13,453 bases of DNA from Chloroflexota bacterium. GTDB taxonomy: Bacteria > Chloroflexota > Dehalococcoidia > Lucifugimonadales > UBA3495. The notes under the pieces were generated by a model that was not told the DNA's origin, did no database searches, and saw only the letters and a program-made list of their open reading frames with translations. Shown here one piece after another: positions 1-7,261 of this stretch (position 1 is the first letter of the stretch; every line of letters begins with the position of its first letter). Where the stretch lies: positions 1-13,453 of the forward strand of contig JADFPM010000043.1 in assembly GCA_022562335.1 (NCBI GenBank), written 5' to 3'. A program made the translations under genes and the position numbers.

Positions 1-327
1 TGCTGATGACCCAATACATAAAAAGGATGATGCACGACATTTTGGGATATGGATTGGCGCTAGAGGGGCTGGGCTCGGTGGACACCATGCTCAACCAGGG
101 GTAGACCAGCCAGCGCCAAATGGCCGCCGCCCCATGGCCTGGCGGGGGCAGCGCCATCAAGCCGAAACCCGCCATGATAACTCCTTTCGTCAAGGCGGCA
201 CCGTCTCGCCAGTGAGCGTTGCGACCCACCACATACAGGCTGAACCCGTAGACTAGGTTATCCCCGCCACGTCTAGGGAACCGGCCATCAGCCCGATAAT
301 CATCTGTATACCGAACAAGCCTCTATG
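1..327 (-). pseudogene. Decayed cation diffusion facilitator (CDF) transporter, fragment at window edge
   Basis: Read on the minus strand, this stretch resembles the N-terminal membrane half of a CDF metal-cation/proton antiporter. One frame (codons 318 down to 262) gives LFGIQMIIGLMAGSLDV, like the first helix with its GS...LD element. After a shift near 263-270 a second frame (262 down to 173) gives DNLVYGFSLYVVGR and then GAALTKGVIMAGFGL, typical of the DxxVYGxSLYxVxR and following helix of CDF proteins. The two frames are separated by 8 rather than 9 bases, which fits a one-base deletion, and the usual ALLADS part between GS and LD is missing. Beyond position 150 the frame stays open to the window edge, but only scattered CDF positions survive (an M and an AN at the expected spacing). 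An AAGGAG at 181-186 lies 5 bases before an ATG at 175, probably by chance inside the old gene. The assignment is by eye; the remainder lies outside the window. Confidence 0.5.
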
Positions 328-353
328 ATCTCTGGAACGGTCCCTGAGATCAT
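325..353. repeat. Inverted repeat / hairpin
   Basis: ATGATCTC (325-332) pairs perfectly with GAGATCAT (346-353). Inside, GGA (334-336) can pair with TCC (341-343) around an ACGG tetraloop. There is no T-tract, so it is not an obvious terminator. The bases from here to about 555 show no convincing gene. A minus-strand frame of 61 codons at 300-485 has no recognisable domain and overlaps the CDF relic. Confidence 0.4.
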
Positions 354-555
354 GGATTGGCGTCCAGGTAATGCCTCCAGTTCGCCGGCTTTGTCATGAC
401 AGAGGCGATCCGTCGGCTCTCGTCCTTTGACCGGCCTCCTGAGGTCTTGACACCCCCCGGCAACGGTGGGTAGAAGGTAAATCAATCATCGGTTCATACT
501 GGACCCGCAAACAGGATGTCTTATTCTGTATGGCCGGGGTAGACATCTGATGTTA

Positions 556-585
556 TTGACAAGCCCAATACCTTTGTCTTAGTAT
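556..585 (+). promoter_or_regulatory. Sigma70-type promoter of padR-chrA
   Basis: A perfect -35 box TTGACA (556-561) is followed after 18 bases by TAGTAT (580-585), a good -10 box. Transcription would start near 592, leaving only about a dozen bases before the padR ATG at 604 and no Shine-Dalgarno sequence. This is the best-matching promoter in the window and would drive padR and chrA together. Confidence 0.65.
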
Positions 586-613
586 CGGGTTCCGTTATCG
601 ATAATGGATACTA
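580..613. promoter_or_regulatory. Candidate PadR operator (inverted repeats over -10 and start codon)
   Basis: TAGTATC (580-586, containing the -10 box) is the exact reverse complement of GATACTA (607-613, codons 2-3 of padR). Between them lies the perfect 10-base palindrome TTATCGATAA (595-604), ending on the A of the ATG. PadR proteins bind dyad-symmetric AT-rich sites, usually over their own promoter, so either element could be the autoregulatory operator. The two dyads do not share a centre (596.5 and 599.5), so at most one may be the true site. Binding is inferred. Confidence 0.45.
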
Positions 614-927
614 GACGCGATATACTCGGGGGCTTTATCAAAGTCCACATCCTTTTCCACGCTACCCAGGAACCGGTCTATGGCTTAGGCCTGATCGAGG
701 AGCTTGCCCGCCACGGGTACCACCTAAGCCCGGGAACCTTATACCCGCTGTTGCATACAATGCAGCAGGACGGATATCTGGTCAGCAAGGAAGAGGTAGT
801 GGCGGGCAAGGTGCGTCGTTATTATCGCTCAACCGATCTCGGTCAAGAGACCTTGAGGGATGCCCAGGTCAAGATCAAGGAACTGGTTTCTGAAGTGCTG
901 GAACCGTTGCCGGAGGACGGCCGTTGA
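604..927 (+). CDS. PadR-family transcriptional regulator
   Basis: A 107-residue protein that is almost entirely a PadR winged helix-turn-helix. The family signature SPGTLYPLLHTMQQDGYL lies at residues 42-59 (recognition helix and start of the wing), and the wing strand follows with GKVRRYYRSTDLG (68-80). The C-terminal helix is short, as in small (subfamily 2) PadR proteins that dimerise through it. Known members are mostly repressors released by a ligand or stress. The gene begins at ATG 604, with a strong promoter just upstream and no Shine-Dalgarno, so translation may be nearly leaderless. It ends 26 bases before chrA on the same strand. The simplest reading is that it represses itself and chrA and responds to chromate or a related oxidative signal; the inducer cannot be read from the sequence. 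Confidence 0.92.
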   Translation: MDTRRDILGGFIKVHILFHATQEPVYGLGLIEELARHGYHLSPGTLYPLLHTMQQDGYLVSKEEVVAGKVRRYYRSTDLGQETLRDAQVKIKELVSEVLEPLPEDGR

Positions 928-953
928 ATACTTACCGGTGTATGAGGCCATAA

Positions 954-2228
954 ATGGACCATCTCGAGGAATCGGCCAACTCTGCCGAAGCAACGAGCAG
1001 TGATGTTGAAGCGCAAGATGAGACTCAACTACCAGGCCAAGGGTCGCCGTTCGAGGTGCTCTGGGTTGCTCTCCGCTTGGGCTTGACCTCCTTCGGAGGC
1101 CCCATTGCCCACCTGGGCTACTTCCATGATGAGTATGTTGTCCGGCGGAAATGGTTGAACGAGGAAACCTATGCTGATGTCGTGGCCCTTTGCCAGTTCC
1201 TGCCAGGCCCAGCCAGCAGCCAAGTGGGTATCATCGTCGGTATCGTCCGGGCCGGCCTGCTCGGTGGCTTTTTCGCTTGGCTCGCCTTCACTCTCCCTTC
1301 AGCAATCGCCCTTGTCCTGTTTGCATACGGGGTTCAGGAATTTGATGTCGGCGATGCGGCCTGGTTGCACGGTCTAAAGGTTGTAGCTGTGGCAGTCGTG
1401 GCGCAGGCCGTCTGGGGAATGAGCCGAAATCTGGCCCCTGACCGGGAACGAGCGACCATAGCCATTCTGGCCGCGGTTGCTGCTTTGGCCTGGCAGACTG
1501 CGATTGGGCAAGTCTTAATCATCGTAGTGGCTGGGCTCGTCGGCTGGAGGCTTCTCCCAACATCGCCCTCCCACGGTGAGCACACGTCTTTGTCCACAGG
1601 AATTCGCCCCTGGCTTGCCATCACCGCCCTGGTGCTGTTTTTTGCCGTGTTGGGTGGACTGCCTCTGGCGAGGCAGCTAGAGCCGAGCCAGTGGCTGGCT
1701 GTGTTCGACAGCTTCTTTCGAGTAGGGTCATTAGTTTTTGGTGGCGGCCACGTGGTGTTGCCGCTACTCCAGTCGGAGGTTGTCGGGCCGGGTTGGCTGA
1801 CCAACCAGCAGTTTATAGCAGGATACGGTGCGGCACAGGCTGTACCAGGTCCGCTTTTCACGTTCAGCGCCTACCTGGGTGCGATGATGCAAGCCCCACC
1901 GAATGGTGTTGCCGGTGCGGCCTTGGCGCTGGCCGCCGTCTTCCTGCCGTCTTTCTTTCTCGTTATCGGCGTTCTCCCCTTCTGGGACGTTTTACGGACG
2001 CGATCGGCCCTTCAATCAGCAGTACGTGGGATCAATGCCGCGGTAGTGGGGCTGCTCCTCGCCGCGTTGTACCGGCCAATCTGGACTAACGCCATCGAAA
2101 GCCCTTCTGACTTTGGGCTGGCAACTGTGGCACTGGGCTTGCTTATGCTTTGGAAGTGGCCGCCGTGGCTGGTGGTGGTCTTGACTGCCGGCGGCAGTAC
2201 GGCTCTCGCTTTCCTGGCTGGCCTCTGA
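954..2228 (+). CDS. chrA: Chromate transporter ChrA, two-domain (long-chain CHR family)
   Basis: A 424-residue inner-membrane protein with the duplicated architecture of long-chain CHR transporters. The N-terminal half carries SFGGP (46-50) with YFHDEYVVRRKWL following, and QFLPGPASSQ (81-90). The C-terminal half repeats these as FRVGSLVFGGGH (255-266) and AVPGPLF (296-302). Hydrophobic segments fill both halves, and about 30 polar residues precede the first. Characterised members export chromate and give resistance; some homologues affect sulfate or other oxyanions. Start ATG 954 is supported by GAGG at 944-947, six bases upstream. It follows padR closely and probably shares its transcript. 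Codon choice looks somewhat less GC-rich than in the genes to the right, which together with the neighbouring CDF relic suggests an acquired metal-resistance segment. The family assignment is firm; the substrate is inferred. Confidence 0.93.
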   Translation: MDHLEESANSAEATSSDVEAQDETQLPGQGSPFEVLWVALRLGLTSFGGPIAHLGYFHDEYVVRRKWLNEETYADVVALCQFLPGPASSQVGIIVGIVRAGLLGGFFAWLAFTLPSAIALVLFAYGVQEFDVGDAAWLHGLKVVAVAVVAQAVWGMSRNLAPDRERATIAILAAVAALAWQTAIGQVLIIVVAGLVGWRLLPTSPSHGEHTSLSTGIRPWLAITALVLFFAVLGGLPLARQLEPSQWLAVFDSFFRVGSLVFGGGHVVLPLLQSEVVGPGWLTNQQFIAGYGAAQAVPGPLFTFSAYLGAMMQAPPNGVAGAALALAAVFLPSFFLVIGVLPFWDVLRTRSALQSAVRGINAAVVGLLLAALYRPIWTNAIESPSDFGLATVALGLLMLWKWPPWLVVVLTAGGSTALAFLAGL

Positions 2229-2682
2229 AACAAGTGAGGCAATACCTCTTGACCTGTCTTAACCGCACTCTTGCGTAACTTCGTATATGAGATAAAGATT
2301 ATGGCTGGTGACCCGCCGGGCGGACTTTACTACAGTGGTGATGTGACCGGGGAAGTTCGCGACCCGCAGTTGACTTATTCCAACCTCCACGGCCAGCGTG
2401 ACTGGTCGCAATCAAGCTTAAGGGCCGCGTACAACAGGCCGCTGGAACCTGCTGAGCAGCCGTGGGCCTAGTGCGTATTGCAACGAGATTTCCCAAATCG
2501 TGCCACCGCCCCTGCCAGGCTTTCTGGATGGCTTCATAGGCCAGGGCCATGCGGTTCGCCGGGTCCTCCCTGACTCTCCGCTCCTTTGTTGCTGAGCGCC
2601 GTCGGGATGGGCGTGCCTTACCGTTTGCACCGGTCGATATTTTCCGTAGAAAGGTCCAAGCTGAGGGCATCACTTTATGAGC
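2229..2682. other. 454-base gap between convergent genes, no gene recognised
   Basis: chrA and the MFS gene converge on this stretch. Several overlapping frames of 60-124 codons exist on both strands (for example 2271-2471 plus and 2299-2673 minus), but none shows a known domain, a Shine-Dalgarno or consistent codon use. The minus-strand frame at about 2450-2620 has a helix-like, charged stretch (RREDP-like, then ALAYEAIQKAWQ) that could be a remnant of a lost gene. A short GAGG/CCTC stem (about 2236-2248) right after chrA is too weak to call a terminator. GTAACTTCGTATA at 2275-2287 differs by one base from a loxP arm but has no partner arm. Confidence 0.4.
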
Positions 2683-3942
2683 CTAAAGCCGCCGCAGCCG
2701 GGGCATCACCACGCCCATGGCCACGGCCAGGACGGCAAGCACCGTCCCGTTTACCACCAGGGCGATCTTGGGGCTGGCCAGGCCGGAAAGATAACCGATC
2801 TGCAGTTGCCCCACCGGCGCGGTGCCGATGCCCACGATCCAGGAGCCCATGGCCCGGCCCCTCTGCTGGTTGGGGACGCTCAGCTGCAGCATGCTCTGGT
2901 GGAGTATGTCGGTCACCGAAGCCATCACGTTGATCAGCGATATGAATACCAGGGCGGTCCACAGCGTGGTGGAAAGGGACAGCAGTATCTGACCGCCGCC
3001 AAAAAGGGCAATGAACGTCAACAGCATGACGCCTCGCCGCCGCACCTGGCTCAGGGCTGATGCCACAAAAACGCCCAAAGCGCCTCCCAAAAAACGGAAC
3101 GCTGTCAGCACTCCCAGTCCCGAAGCCCCCACGAAAAACACATCTTTGGCCAGCACCGGAAGCAGGACCTGGTGAGAGAAACCCAGCATCTCCACCGCCG
3201 CGGTGGTCACCATCAGAGATACCATGATCCGGTTGCCGCCCAGGGCGCGGAAATAATTCACCACGTTTTCCCAAATGGTCTCCCGTTCCACCGGCGCCGA
3301 CTGGCCGGCCCGCCGCAGCCAGAACAGCACCAAGGCGCCCAACGCATAACTGATGGTCATGACCAGGAAGGTGGCGGCAGCGCCCCAAAGATCTATCAAC
3401 GCGCCGGCGATGAGGGCGCCAAATATCCCGCCTACCCGTTGCGCCAGCGAGATAAGGGCGATACCGCGAACCGCCGCTTCGCTGCCCACGATGTCGTAGG
3501 CGTACACCTGCCGGGAGGTCATGTAAAAAGCTTGGAAAATCCCCAATAGAAACGTTCCCAGCATGATGGGCCAGATGGCTAGAAATCCAGCGAATAAAAA
3601 GATCGCGCCCAGCAGGGAGACGGCCATCATGCCGAAAACCGACGCCCGCATCACCAGCCGCCGGTCGATCCGGTCGGTCACCGGCCCGGCGATGAATCCC
3701 ACCACCAGGTTGGGCGCCGACCGCATGGCAAACATCACTCCCACCATGCCCACCGAGCCGGTCAACTCAAACACCAGCCAGCCCAGCACAACTTGCTGCA
3801 TGCCCAGGCCCAACTGATTGGAGACGGTGGAGATCCAAAGCACGCGGAAATCGGCGTAGCGAAAAGCGTCTACAAACCCCAGGAAACCGGAGCCCAGATG
3901 GCGAAGGGGGCCGCCTTTGGTTTCGTTTTGTTCCAATATCAC
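2683..3942 (-). CDS. Major facilitator superfamily (MFS) exporter, MFS_3/EntS-like
   Basis: A 419-residue polytopic membrane protein. After about 25 polar residues it enters FRYADFRVLWISTVSNQLG, the usual opening of the MFS_3 group that includes enterobactin and macrolide-type exporters. Motif A between helices 2 and 3 is present as GPVTDRIDRR (86-95), and the length is normal for 12 helices. A second-half equivalent is seen at about residues 285-310 (FRFLGGALGVFVASALSQVRRRG). The start is a GTG at 3942; a stop lies just upstream in frame and no strong Shine-Dalgarno is visible. It is convergent with chrA and divergent from the PAC2 gene. The exported substrate cannot be read from the sequence; relatives handle drugs, siderophores or other small molecules. 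Confidence 0.88.
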   Translation of the reverse strand: MILEQNETKGGPLRHLGSGFLGFVDAFRYADFRVLWISTVSNQLGLGMQQVVLGWLVFELTGSVGMVGVMFAMRSAPNLVVGFIAGPVTDRIDRRLVMRASVFGMMAVSLLGAIFLFAGFLAIWPIMLGTFLLGIFQAFYMTSRQVYAYDIVGSEAAVRGIALISLAQRVGGIFGALIAGALIDLWGAAATFLVMTISYALGALVLFWLRRAGQSAPVERETIWENVVNYFRALGGNRIMVSLMVTTAAVEMLGFSHQVLLPVLAKDVFFVGASGLGVLTAFRFLGGALGVFVASALSQVRRRGVMLLTFIALFGGGQILLSLSTTLWTALVFISLINVMASVTDILHQSMLQLSVPNQQRGRAMGSWIVGIGTAPVGQLQIGYLSGLASPKIALVVNGTVLAVLAVAMGVVMPRLRRL

Positions 3943-4152
3943 CTTTGAGGGCAGTCAGCGGCTTTTTCGCTATAGATATGTTCGCCGCCACGTGTCGCGG
4001 CTGAGTCTACCACAAGGTGGGTTCACGGCCCTCAATCGTTTAATGCGGTATGCCCGATATCATTACCATTACCGTGGCTCCACCAACGATATGAGCGTGT
4101 TTCCGCACTTGTGGGCCTTGAATTATGCGTGGGTTTCTGGCAAGATGACCGT

Positions 4153-5061
4153 ATGAAGATAGGCGCATTCGAGATAAACGAGCCGGTGCCGGAACTTCGC
4201 GACCCCCACGCCTTCGCCATGGTCCGCCCCTGGGTAGACGTGGGAAGCGTCGGCACGCTGACCCTGAACCGGCTGGAGCGCTTTCTCGGCTCAAAGGAAC
4301 TGGGCAAGCTGGAGCGCCCGGGCACCTTCTTCGACTTCACCCGCTACCGGCCGACCATCAAGCTGGTGAAAGGCGTCAGGGAAGTCAAGGTGCCCAACAG
4401 CATCGTCCGGTACGCCAAAACCGAAAACGGGCCCGACTACCTGTTCCTGCACCTGCTGGAACCCCATTGCAACGGTGAAGATTACACCGATTCGATCTTG
4501 GAAGTGGTCAAGCACTTTGGCATCAAGCGTTATTGCCGCGTGGGGGCAATGTACGACGCGGTCCCCCATACCCGCCCTCTGCTGATCACCGGCTCCCTGG
4601 GCTCTGTCCCCCAGATAAAAGAGGTCCCCCATTTGAAGCTGCGGGGCAGCAACTACCAGGGGCCGACCACCATCATGAACCTCCTGTCGGAGGGCATCGA
4701 AAAGGAAAACATCGAGACCATAAACTTCATGGTCCACCTGCCCCAATACGTTCAGTTGGAGGAAGACTATACCGGGGCCTCTCGAATGATAGAGGCGCTG
4801 TCTTCGGTCTACTCCGACATCCCCGCGGACCTGGCGCCCGTTCGCCGGGGCCAACGCCAATACCGGGAACTCAACGCGACGGTGGAACGCAACTCAGAAC
4901 TGAAAGAATTGATCCACCAGATGGAAGCCTACTACGACGCCCAGTTGGATTCCGAGGAGACGCGTTCGGAAGATGCTCCGGCTGTCGCCAGCCTCTCTCC
5001 AGAGATCGAACGCTTCCTCAGCGAGTTGGGTGGACGCTTGGAGTCCGGCGAGACAGAATAA
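4153..5061 (+). CDS. PAC2-family protein (proteasome assembly chaperone-like)
   Basis: A 302-residue soluble protein of the PAC2 (PF09754) family. The N-terminal half reads VRPWVDVGSVGTLTLNRLERFLG, matching the opening beta-alpha unit of PAC2 proteins. Central segments such as RYCRVGAMYDAVPHTRP and LLITGS follow, then the region around GPTTIMNLLSEG and the HLPQYVQLEEDYTGASRMIEAL stretch typical of the family's C-terminal part. A charged, probably coiled-coil tail (about residues 240-302) ends the protein. The frame is open up to 4111, but the first 14 extra codons look non-conserved, so ATG 4153 is preferred; neither start has a clear Shine-Dalgarno. In archaea and eukaryotes relatives assist proteasome assembly; most bacterial members have no known function. 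trpS follows 107 bases downstream with its own -10-like box. Confidence 0.82.
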   Translation: MKIGAFEINEPVPELRDPHAFAMVRPWVDVGSVGTLTLNRLERFLGSKELGKLERPGTFFDFTRYRPTIKLVKGVREVKVPNSIVRYAKTENGPDYLFLHLLEPHCNGEDYTDSILEVVKHFGIKRYCRVGAMYDAVPHTRPLLITGSLGSVPQIKEVPHLKLRGSNYQGPTTIMNLLSEGIEKENIETINFMVHLPQYVQLEEDYTGASRMIEALSSVYSDIPADLAPVRRGQRQYRELNATVERNSELKELIHQMEAYYDAQLDSEETRSEDAPAVASLSPEIERFLSELGGRLESGETE

Positions 5062-5111
5062 TAGGCTCGGACATCACCGTTTCCCTTGCCTTCCTCCCCC
5101 ATCGGCCGTTG

Positions 5112-5120
5112 TGCTAGACT
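5112..5120 (+). promoter_or_regulatory. Extended -10 promoter element upstream of trpS
   Basis: TGC directly precedes TAGACT (5115-5120), an extended -10 arrangement, with no good -35 at the usual distance. Transcription would start near 5127, about 40 bases before the trpS ATG. No T-box-type leader or tryptophan-rich leader peptide is visible in the 107-base gap. Confidence 0.4.
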
Positions 5121-5168
5121 CCCATAGCCCAATATTTCAAATCTCGTGACACGATCAGGCCTTCTACA

Positions 5169-6191
5169 ATGGCTTTAGACACCACCCCCGCACCCAAATC
5201 TAAAGGCGTCATTTTTTCCGGCATGCGTCCCACGGGCCTGCTGCACCTGGGCAACTACATGGGGGCGCTGCAGAATTGGGTAGAGCTTCAAAATGAATAC
5301 AGCTGCATCTACTGCGCGGTGGACATCCACGCCCTGACCACGGTCGAGACGCCCCAAGATACGGCCGATATCCAGCCCAACATAGAGGACATGGTCCTGG
5401 ACTGGCTGGCCGCGGGGATAGACCCGGAAAAGAGCATAGTGTTCGTCCAGTCCCGCGTCCCGGAAGTGATGAGCCTGCACACCCTCCTTAGCATGGTCAC
5501 CCCGTTGGGCTGGCTGATGCGGGTCCCCACCTTCAAAGAAAAAGTCCGCCAGATGAACGAGTCCGAGGAAAGCGTCAATTACGGCCTGGTGGGCTACCCG
5601 GTGCTGCAGACGGCCGACATCATCCTCTACAAGGCCGACACGGTGCCCGTGGGCCAGGACCAGGTGCCCCACATAGAGCTTTCCAGGGAAATAGTCAGGC
5701 GTTTCAACAACCGTTACGGGGACACGTTCCCCGAGCCCCAGGCCAAGCTGACCGAAGCGCCGTTGATCGTCGGCTTGGACGGCCAAAACAAGATGAGCAA
5801 ATCCCTGGACAACCACCTGGAGCTGGCCGCCAGTCCCGAGGAGACCGCCCGCCGGGTGGCGACGGCCTTCACCGATCCCCAGCGCCTGCGCCGGAACGAC
5901 CCCGGCCGTCCCGAAGTGTGCAATGTCTATTCCCTGCACAAATTGTTCAGCACTCCTCAAGAGGTGGCCACGGTCTACGAAGAGTGCACCACGGCCCAAC
6001 GGGGATGCGTGGACTGCAAACGCCACCTGGCAGACAACATCAACTCATTCCTGGAGCCGATGCGGGAGCGCCGCCGCGAAATTCAGGGCCGTCCCGGTTA
6101 CGTCCGGGAGGTGCTGGAAGACGGGGCGAAAAGGGCCAGGGCCATCGCCCAAGAGACGATGCAAGAGGTCTTCCAAAAGATGGGGTTGTAG
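5169..6191 (+). CDS. trpS: Tryptophanyl-tRNA synthetase
   Basis: A 340-residue class Ic aminoacyl-tRNA synthetase that charges tRNA-Trp with tryptophan at the expense of ATP in the cytosol. The HIGH-type signature is present as PTGLLHLGNY (21-30), and the second ATP-binding signature as KMSKS (208-212). Between them lie family-typical blocks such as CAVDIHALT, the PLGWLMRVPTFKEK segment, GLVGYPVLQTADIILY and VPVGQDQ. The C-terminal helical part has ARRVATAFTDPQRLRRNDPG and a cysteine cluster (C254 region, CTTAQRGCVDCKR) of the kind seen in bacterial TrpRS that bind a metal or Fe-S cluster. Length is normal. Start ATG 5169 leaves about 13 residues before the first strand. This is a core housekeeping gene and a good anchor for taxonomic placement. 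Confidence 0.97.
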   Translation: MALDTTPAPKSKGVIFSGMRPTGLLHLGNYMGALQNWVELQNEYSCIYCAVDIHALTTVETPQDTADIQPNIEDMVLDWLAAGIDPEKSIVFVQSRVPEVMSLHTLLSMVTPLGWLMRVPTFKEKVRQMNESEESVNYGLVGYPVLQTADIILYKADTVPVGQDQVPHIELSREIVRRFNNRYGDTFPEPQAKLTEAPLIVGLDGQNKMSKSLDNHLELAASPEETARRVATAFTDPQRLRRNDPGRPEVCNVYSLHKLFSTPQEVATVYEECTTAQRGCVDCKRHLADNINSFLEPMRERRREIQGRPGYVREVLEDGAKRARAIAQETMQEVFQKMGL

Positions 6192-6220
6192 CTATCAGCT
6201 TATAAACGCCCCATCGGTCT

Positions 6221-6246
6221 CCCCCTTTGTAAAGGGGGGTTAGGGG
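6221..6246. repeat. Dispersed-type inverted repeat downstream of trpS
   Basis: CCCCCTTT (6221-6228), a two-base centre, then AAAGGGGGG (6231-6239) form a near-perfect palindrome, continued by TTAGGGGG. Very similar C/G-tract palindromes occur as dispersed intergenic repeats in many bacterial genomes. It may also act as a weak mRNA-end structure for trpS, but there is no T-tract. Confidence 0.6.
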
Positions 6247-6309
6247 GAATTTCAACCGTCGATCGACCAAACGCGCCAAATCCCCAGAGCCATCACCGCC
6301 AGCCCAAAA

Positions 6310-6344
6310 GCTGACCGCTGACCGCTGATTGCTGAAAGCTGAGA
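6310..6344 (+). repeat. 7-bp tandem repeat, five copies
   Basis: Five head-to-tail units of GCTGANN (GCTGACC, GCTGACC, GCTGATT, GCTGAAA, GCTGAGA) end six bases before the start codon of the phosphatase gene. The last unit supplies GAGAG close to the ATG, the only purine-rich run available as a ribosome-binding site. Similar GCTGA-type arrays are found as small intergenic repeats elsewhere. Confidence 0.75.
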
Positions 6345-6350
6345 GCCACC

Positions 6351-7178
6351 ATGCCGCAAGAACACCCAGATCCACTGCCTCTGTCCAGATCCGGACGCTC
6401 CGCATTAGATGTCGCCATCGAAGCCGCCGGGCTGGCCGGGCAGATCATCATGGACCGGTTTGAAACCAGCTTGGACATCAGGTTCAAGGGCAGGGCCGAC
6501 ATAGTGACCGACGTCGATCTGGCGGCGGAAAAGGCCATTTTGGGACTGTTGCAGGGAGAATTCCCCGAATTCGGCGTGTTGGCGGAAGAATCGGCGCCCA
6601 TCGATTCAAATTCAGGGTATACCTGGGTCGTTGACCCGTTGGACGGCACCCGCAACTACGCCAACGGCATACCCCATTTCTGCACCGTAGTGGCCCTGGC
6701 CAAGGGCGCCGATATGGTTTTGGGCATCACCTACGACCCGGTTCGAAAGGAGCGTTTCACCGCCGAGGCGGGCAAGGGCGCCACCCTCAACGGCACTCCC
6801 ATTTCGGTCACCGGGACCGCCGAGGTCAGCCAGGCAGCGATCTGCTTCGACCTGGGGTACGTGGATGAAAAAGCAGGCTTGGCCCTGGATATGATCCGGA
6901 GCCTATGGCCCAACGTCCGGTCCCTTCGTCTGATGGGGTCGTCGGCCCTGGGGATCGCCTATGCGGCCGCGGGCCGGGTGGACATGTATTTCCACCACGC
7001 CCTTTCGCCGTGGGACATCGCCTCGGGCTTGTTGCTGGTGAGAGAAGCGGGAGGGATCGTGGTGGACCGGCAGGGCAACACCGCCAACCTGCACACGCCG
7101 TCGATCATCGCCGCCAACCCGACCCTGGTGGACGACTTCCTCAAAACCACCGAGGGCCTCCCCTGGCGCCAAGGCTAG
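6351..7178 (+). CDS. Inositol monophosphatase family protein
   Basis: A 275-residue Mg2+-dependent, Li+-sensitive-type sugar/inositol phosphatase. The three metal-binding signatures are intact: LAEES (E79, E80), WVVDPLDGTRNY with D95, D98, G99 and T100, and WDIASG with W221 and D222. The N-terminal helices (AGQIIMDRF, then DIVTDVDLAAEKAI) are also typical, the latter carrying the TxxD element. Length matches SuhB/IMPase proteins. Members hydrolyse inositol-1-phosphate, histidinol phosphate, fructose-1,6-bisphosphate or 3'-phosphoadenosine phosphate, and the motifs do not separate these. Start ATG 6351 lies right behind the 7-bp repeat array; the first 18 residues are non-conserved. A probable terminator follows at 7223. 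Confidence 0.93.
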   Translation: MPQEHPDPLPLSRSGRSALDVAIEAAGLAGQIIMDRFETSLDIRFKGRADIVTDVDLAAEKAILGLLQGEFPEFGVLAEESAPIDSNSGYTWVVDPLDGTRNYANGIPHFCTVVALAKGADMVLGITYDPVRKERFTAEAGKGATLNGTPISVTGTAEVSQAAICFDLGYVDEKAGLALDMIRSLWPNVRSLRLMGSSALGIAYAAAGRVDMYFHHALSPWDIASGLLLVREAGGIVVDRQGNTANLHTPSIIAANPTLVDDFLKTTEGLPWRQG

Positions 7179-7222
7179 GCACAGGTTTCCACCACGGCCT
7201 GCTGGCACCCAGAATCGATGAC

Positions 7223-7253
7223 CTCCAGAGTTCATTTACTGGAGTTCATTTTT
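7223..7253 (+). terminator. Probable intrinsic terminator after the phosphatase gene
   Basis: CTCCAG (7223-7228) and CTGGAG (7239-7244) form a perfect 6-bp stem with a 10-base loop, followed by TTCATTTTT. The stem is short and the T-run interrupted, so confidence is moderate. GAGTTCATTT occurs twice here (in the loop and again after the stem). Confidence 0.45.
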
Positions 7254-7261
7254 CGAAACCC

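Noticed and set aside
300..485. 61-codon minus-strand frame left of padR
   Set aside because: No domain, no Shine-Dalgarno and it overlaps the CDF relic in a different frame.
2271..2471. 66-codon plus-strand frame after chrA
   Set aside because: Begins with TTG without a ribosome-binding site and matches nothing recognisable; kept only as part of the unexplained gap.
2675..3388. 237-codon minus-strand frame overlapping the MFS gene in another frame
   Set aside because: Low-complexity G/R/H-rich translation with no start signal, while the MFS frame carries the membrane helices and motif A.
4291..4860. 189-codon minus-strand frame opposite the PAC2 gene
   Set aside because: Antisense shadow without domain or ribosome-binding site.
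5175..6026. 283-codon minus-strand frame opposite trpS
   Set aside because: A shadow of trpS codon structure, rich in H, G, V and D without any domain.
6221..6246. C/G-tract palindrome as an intrinsic terminator of trpS
   Set aside because: No T-run follows and the two-base centre is too tight for a simple loop; better described as a dispersed repeat.
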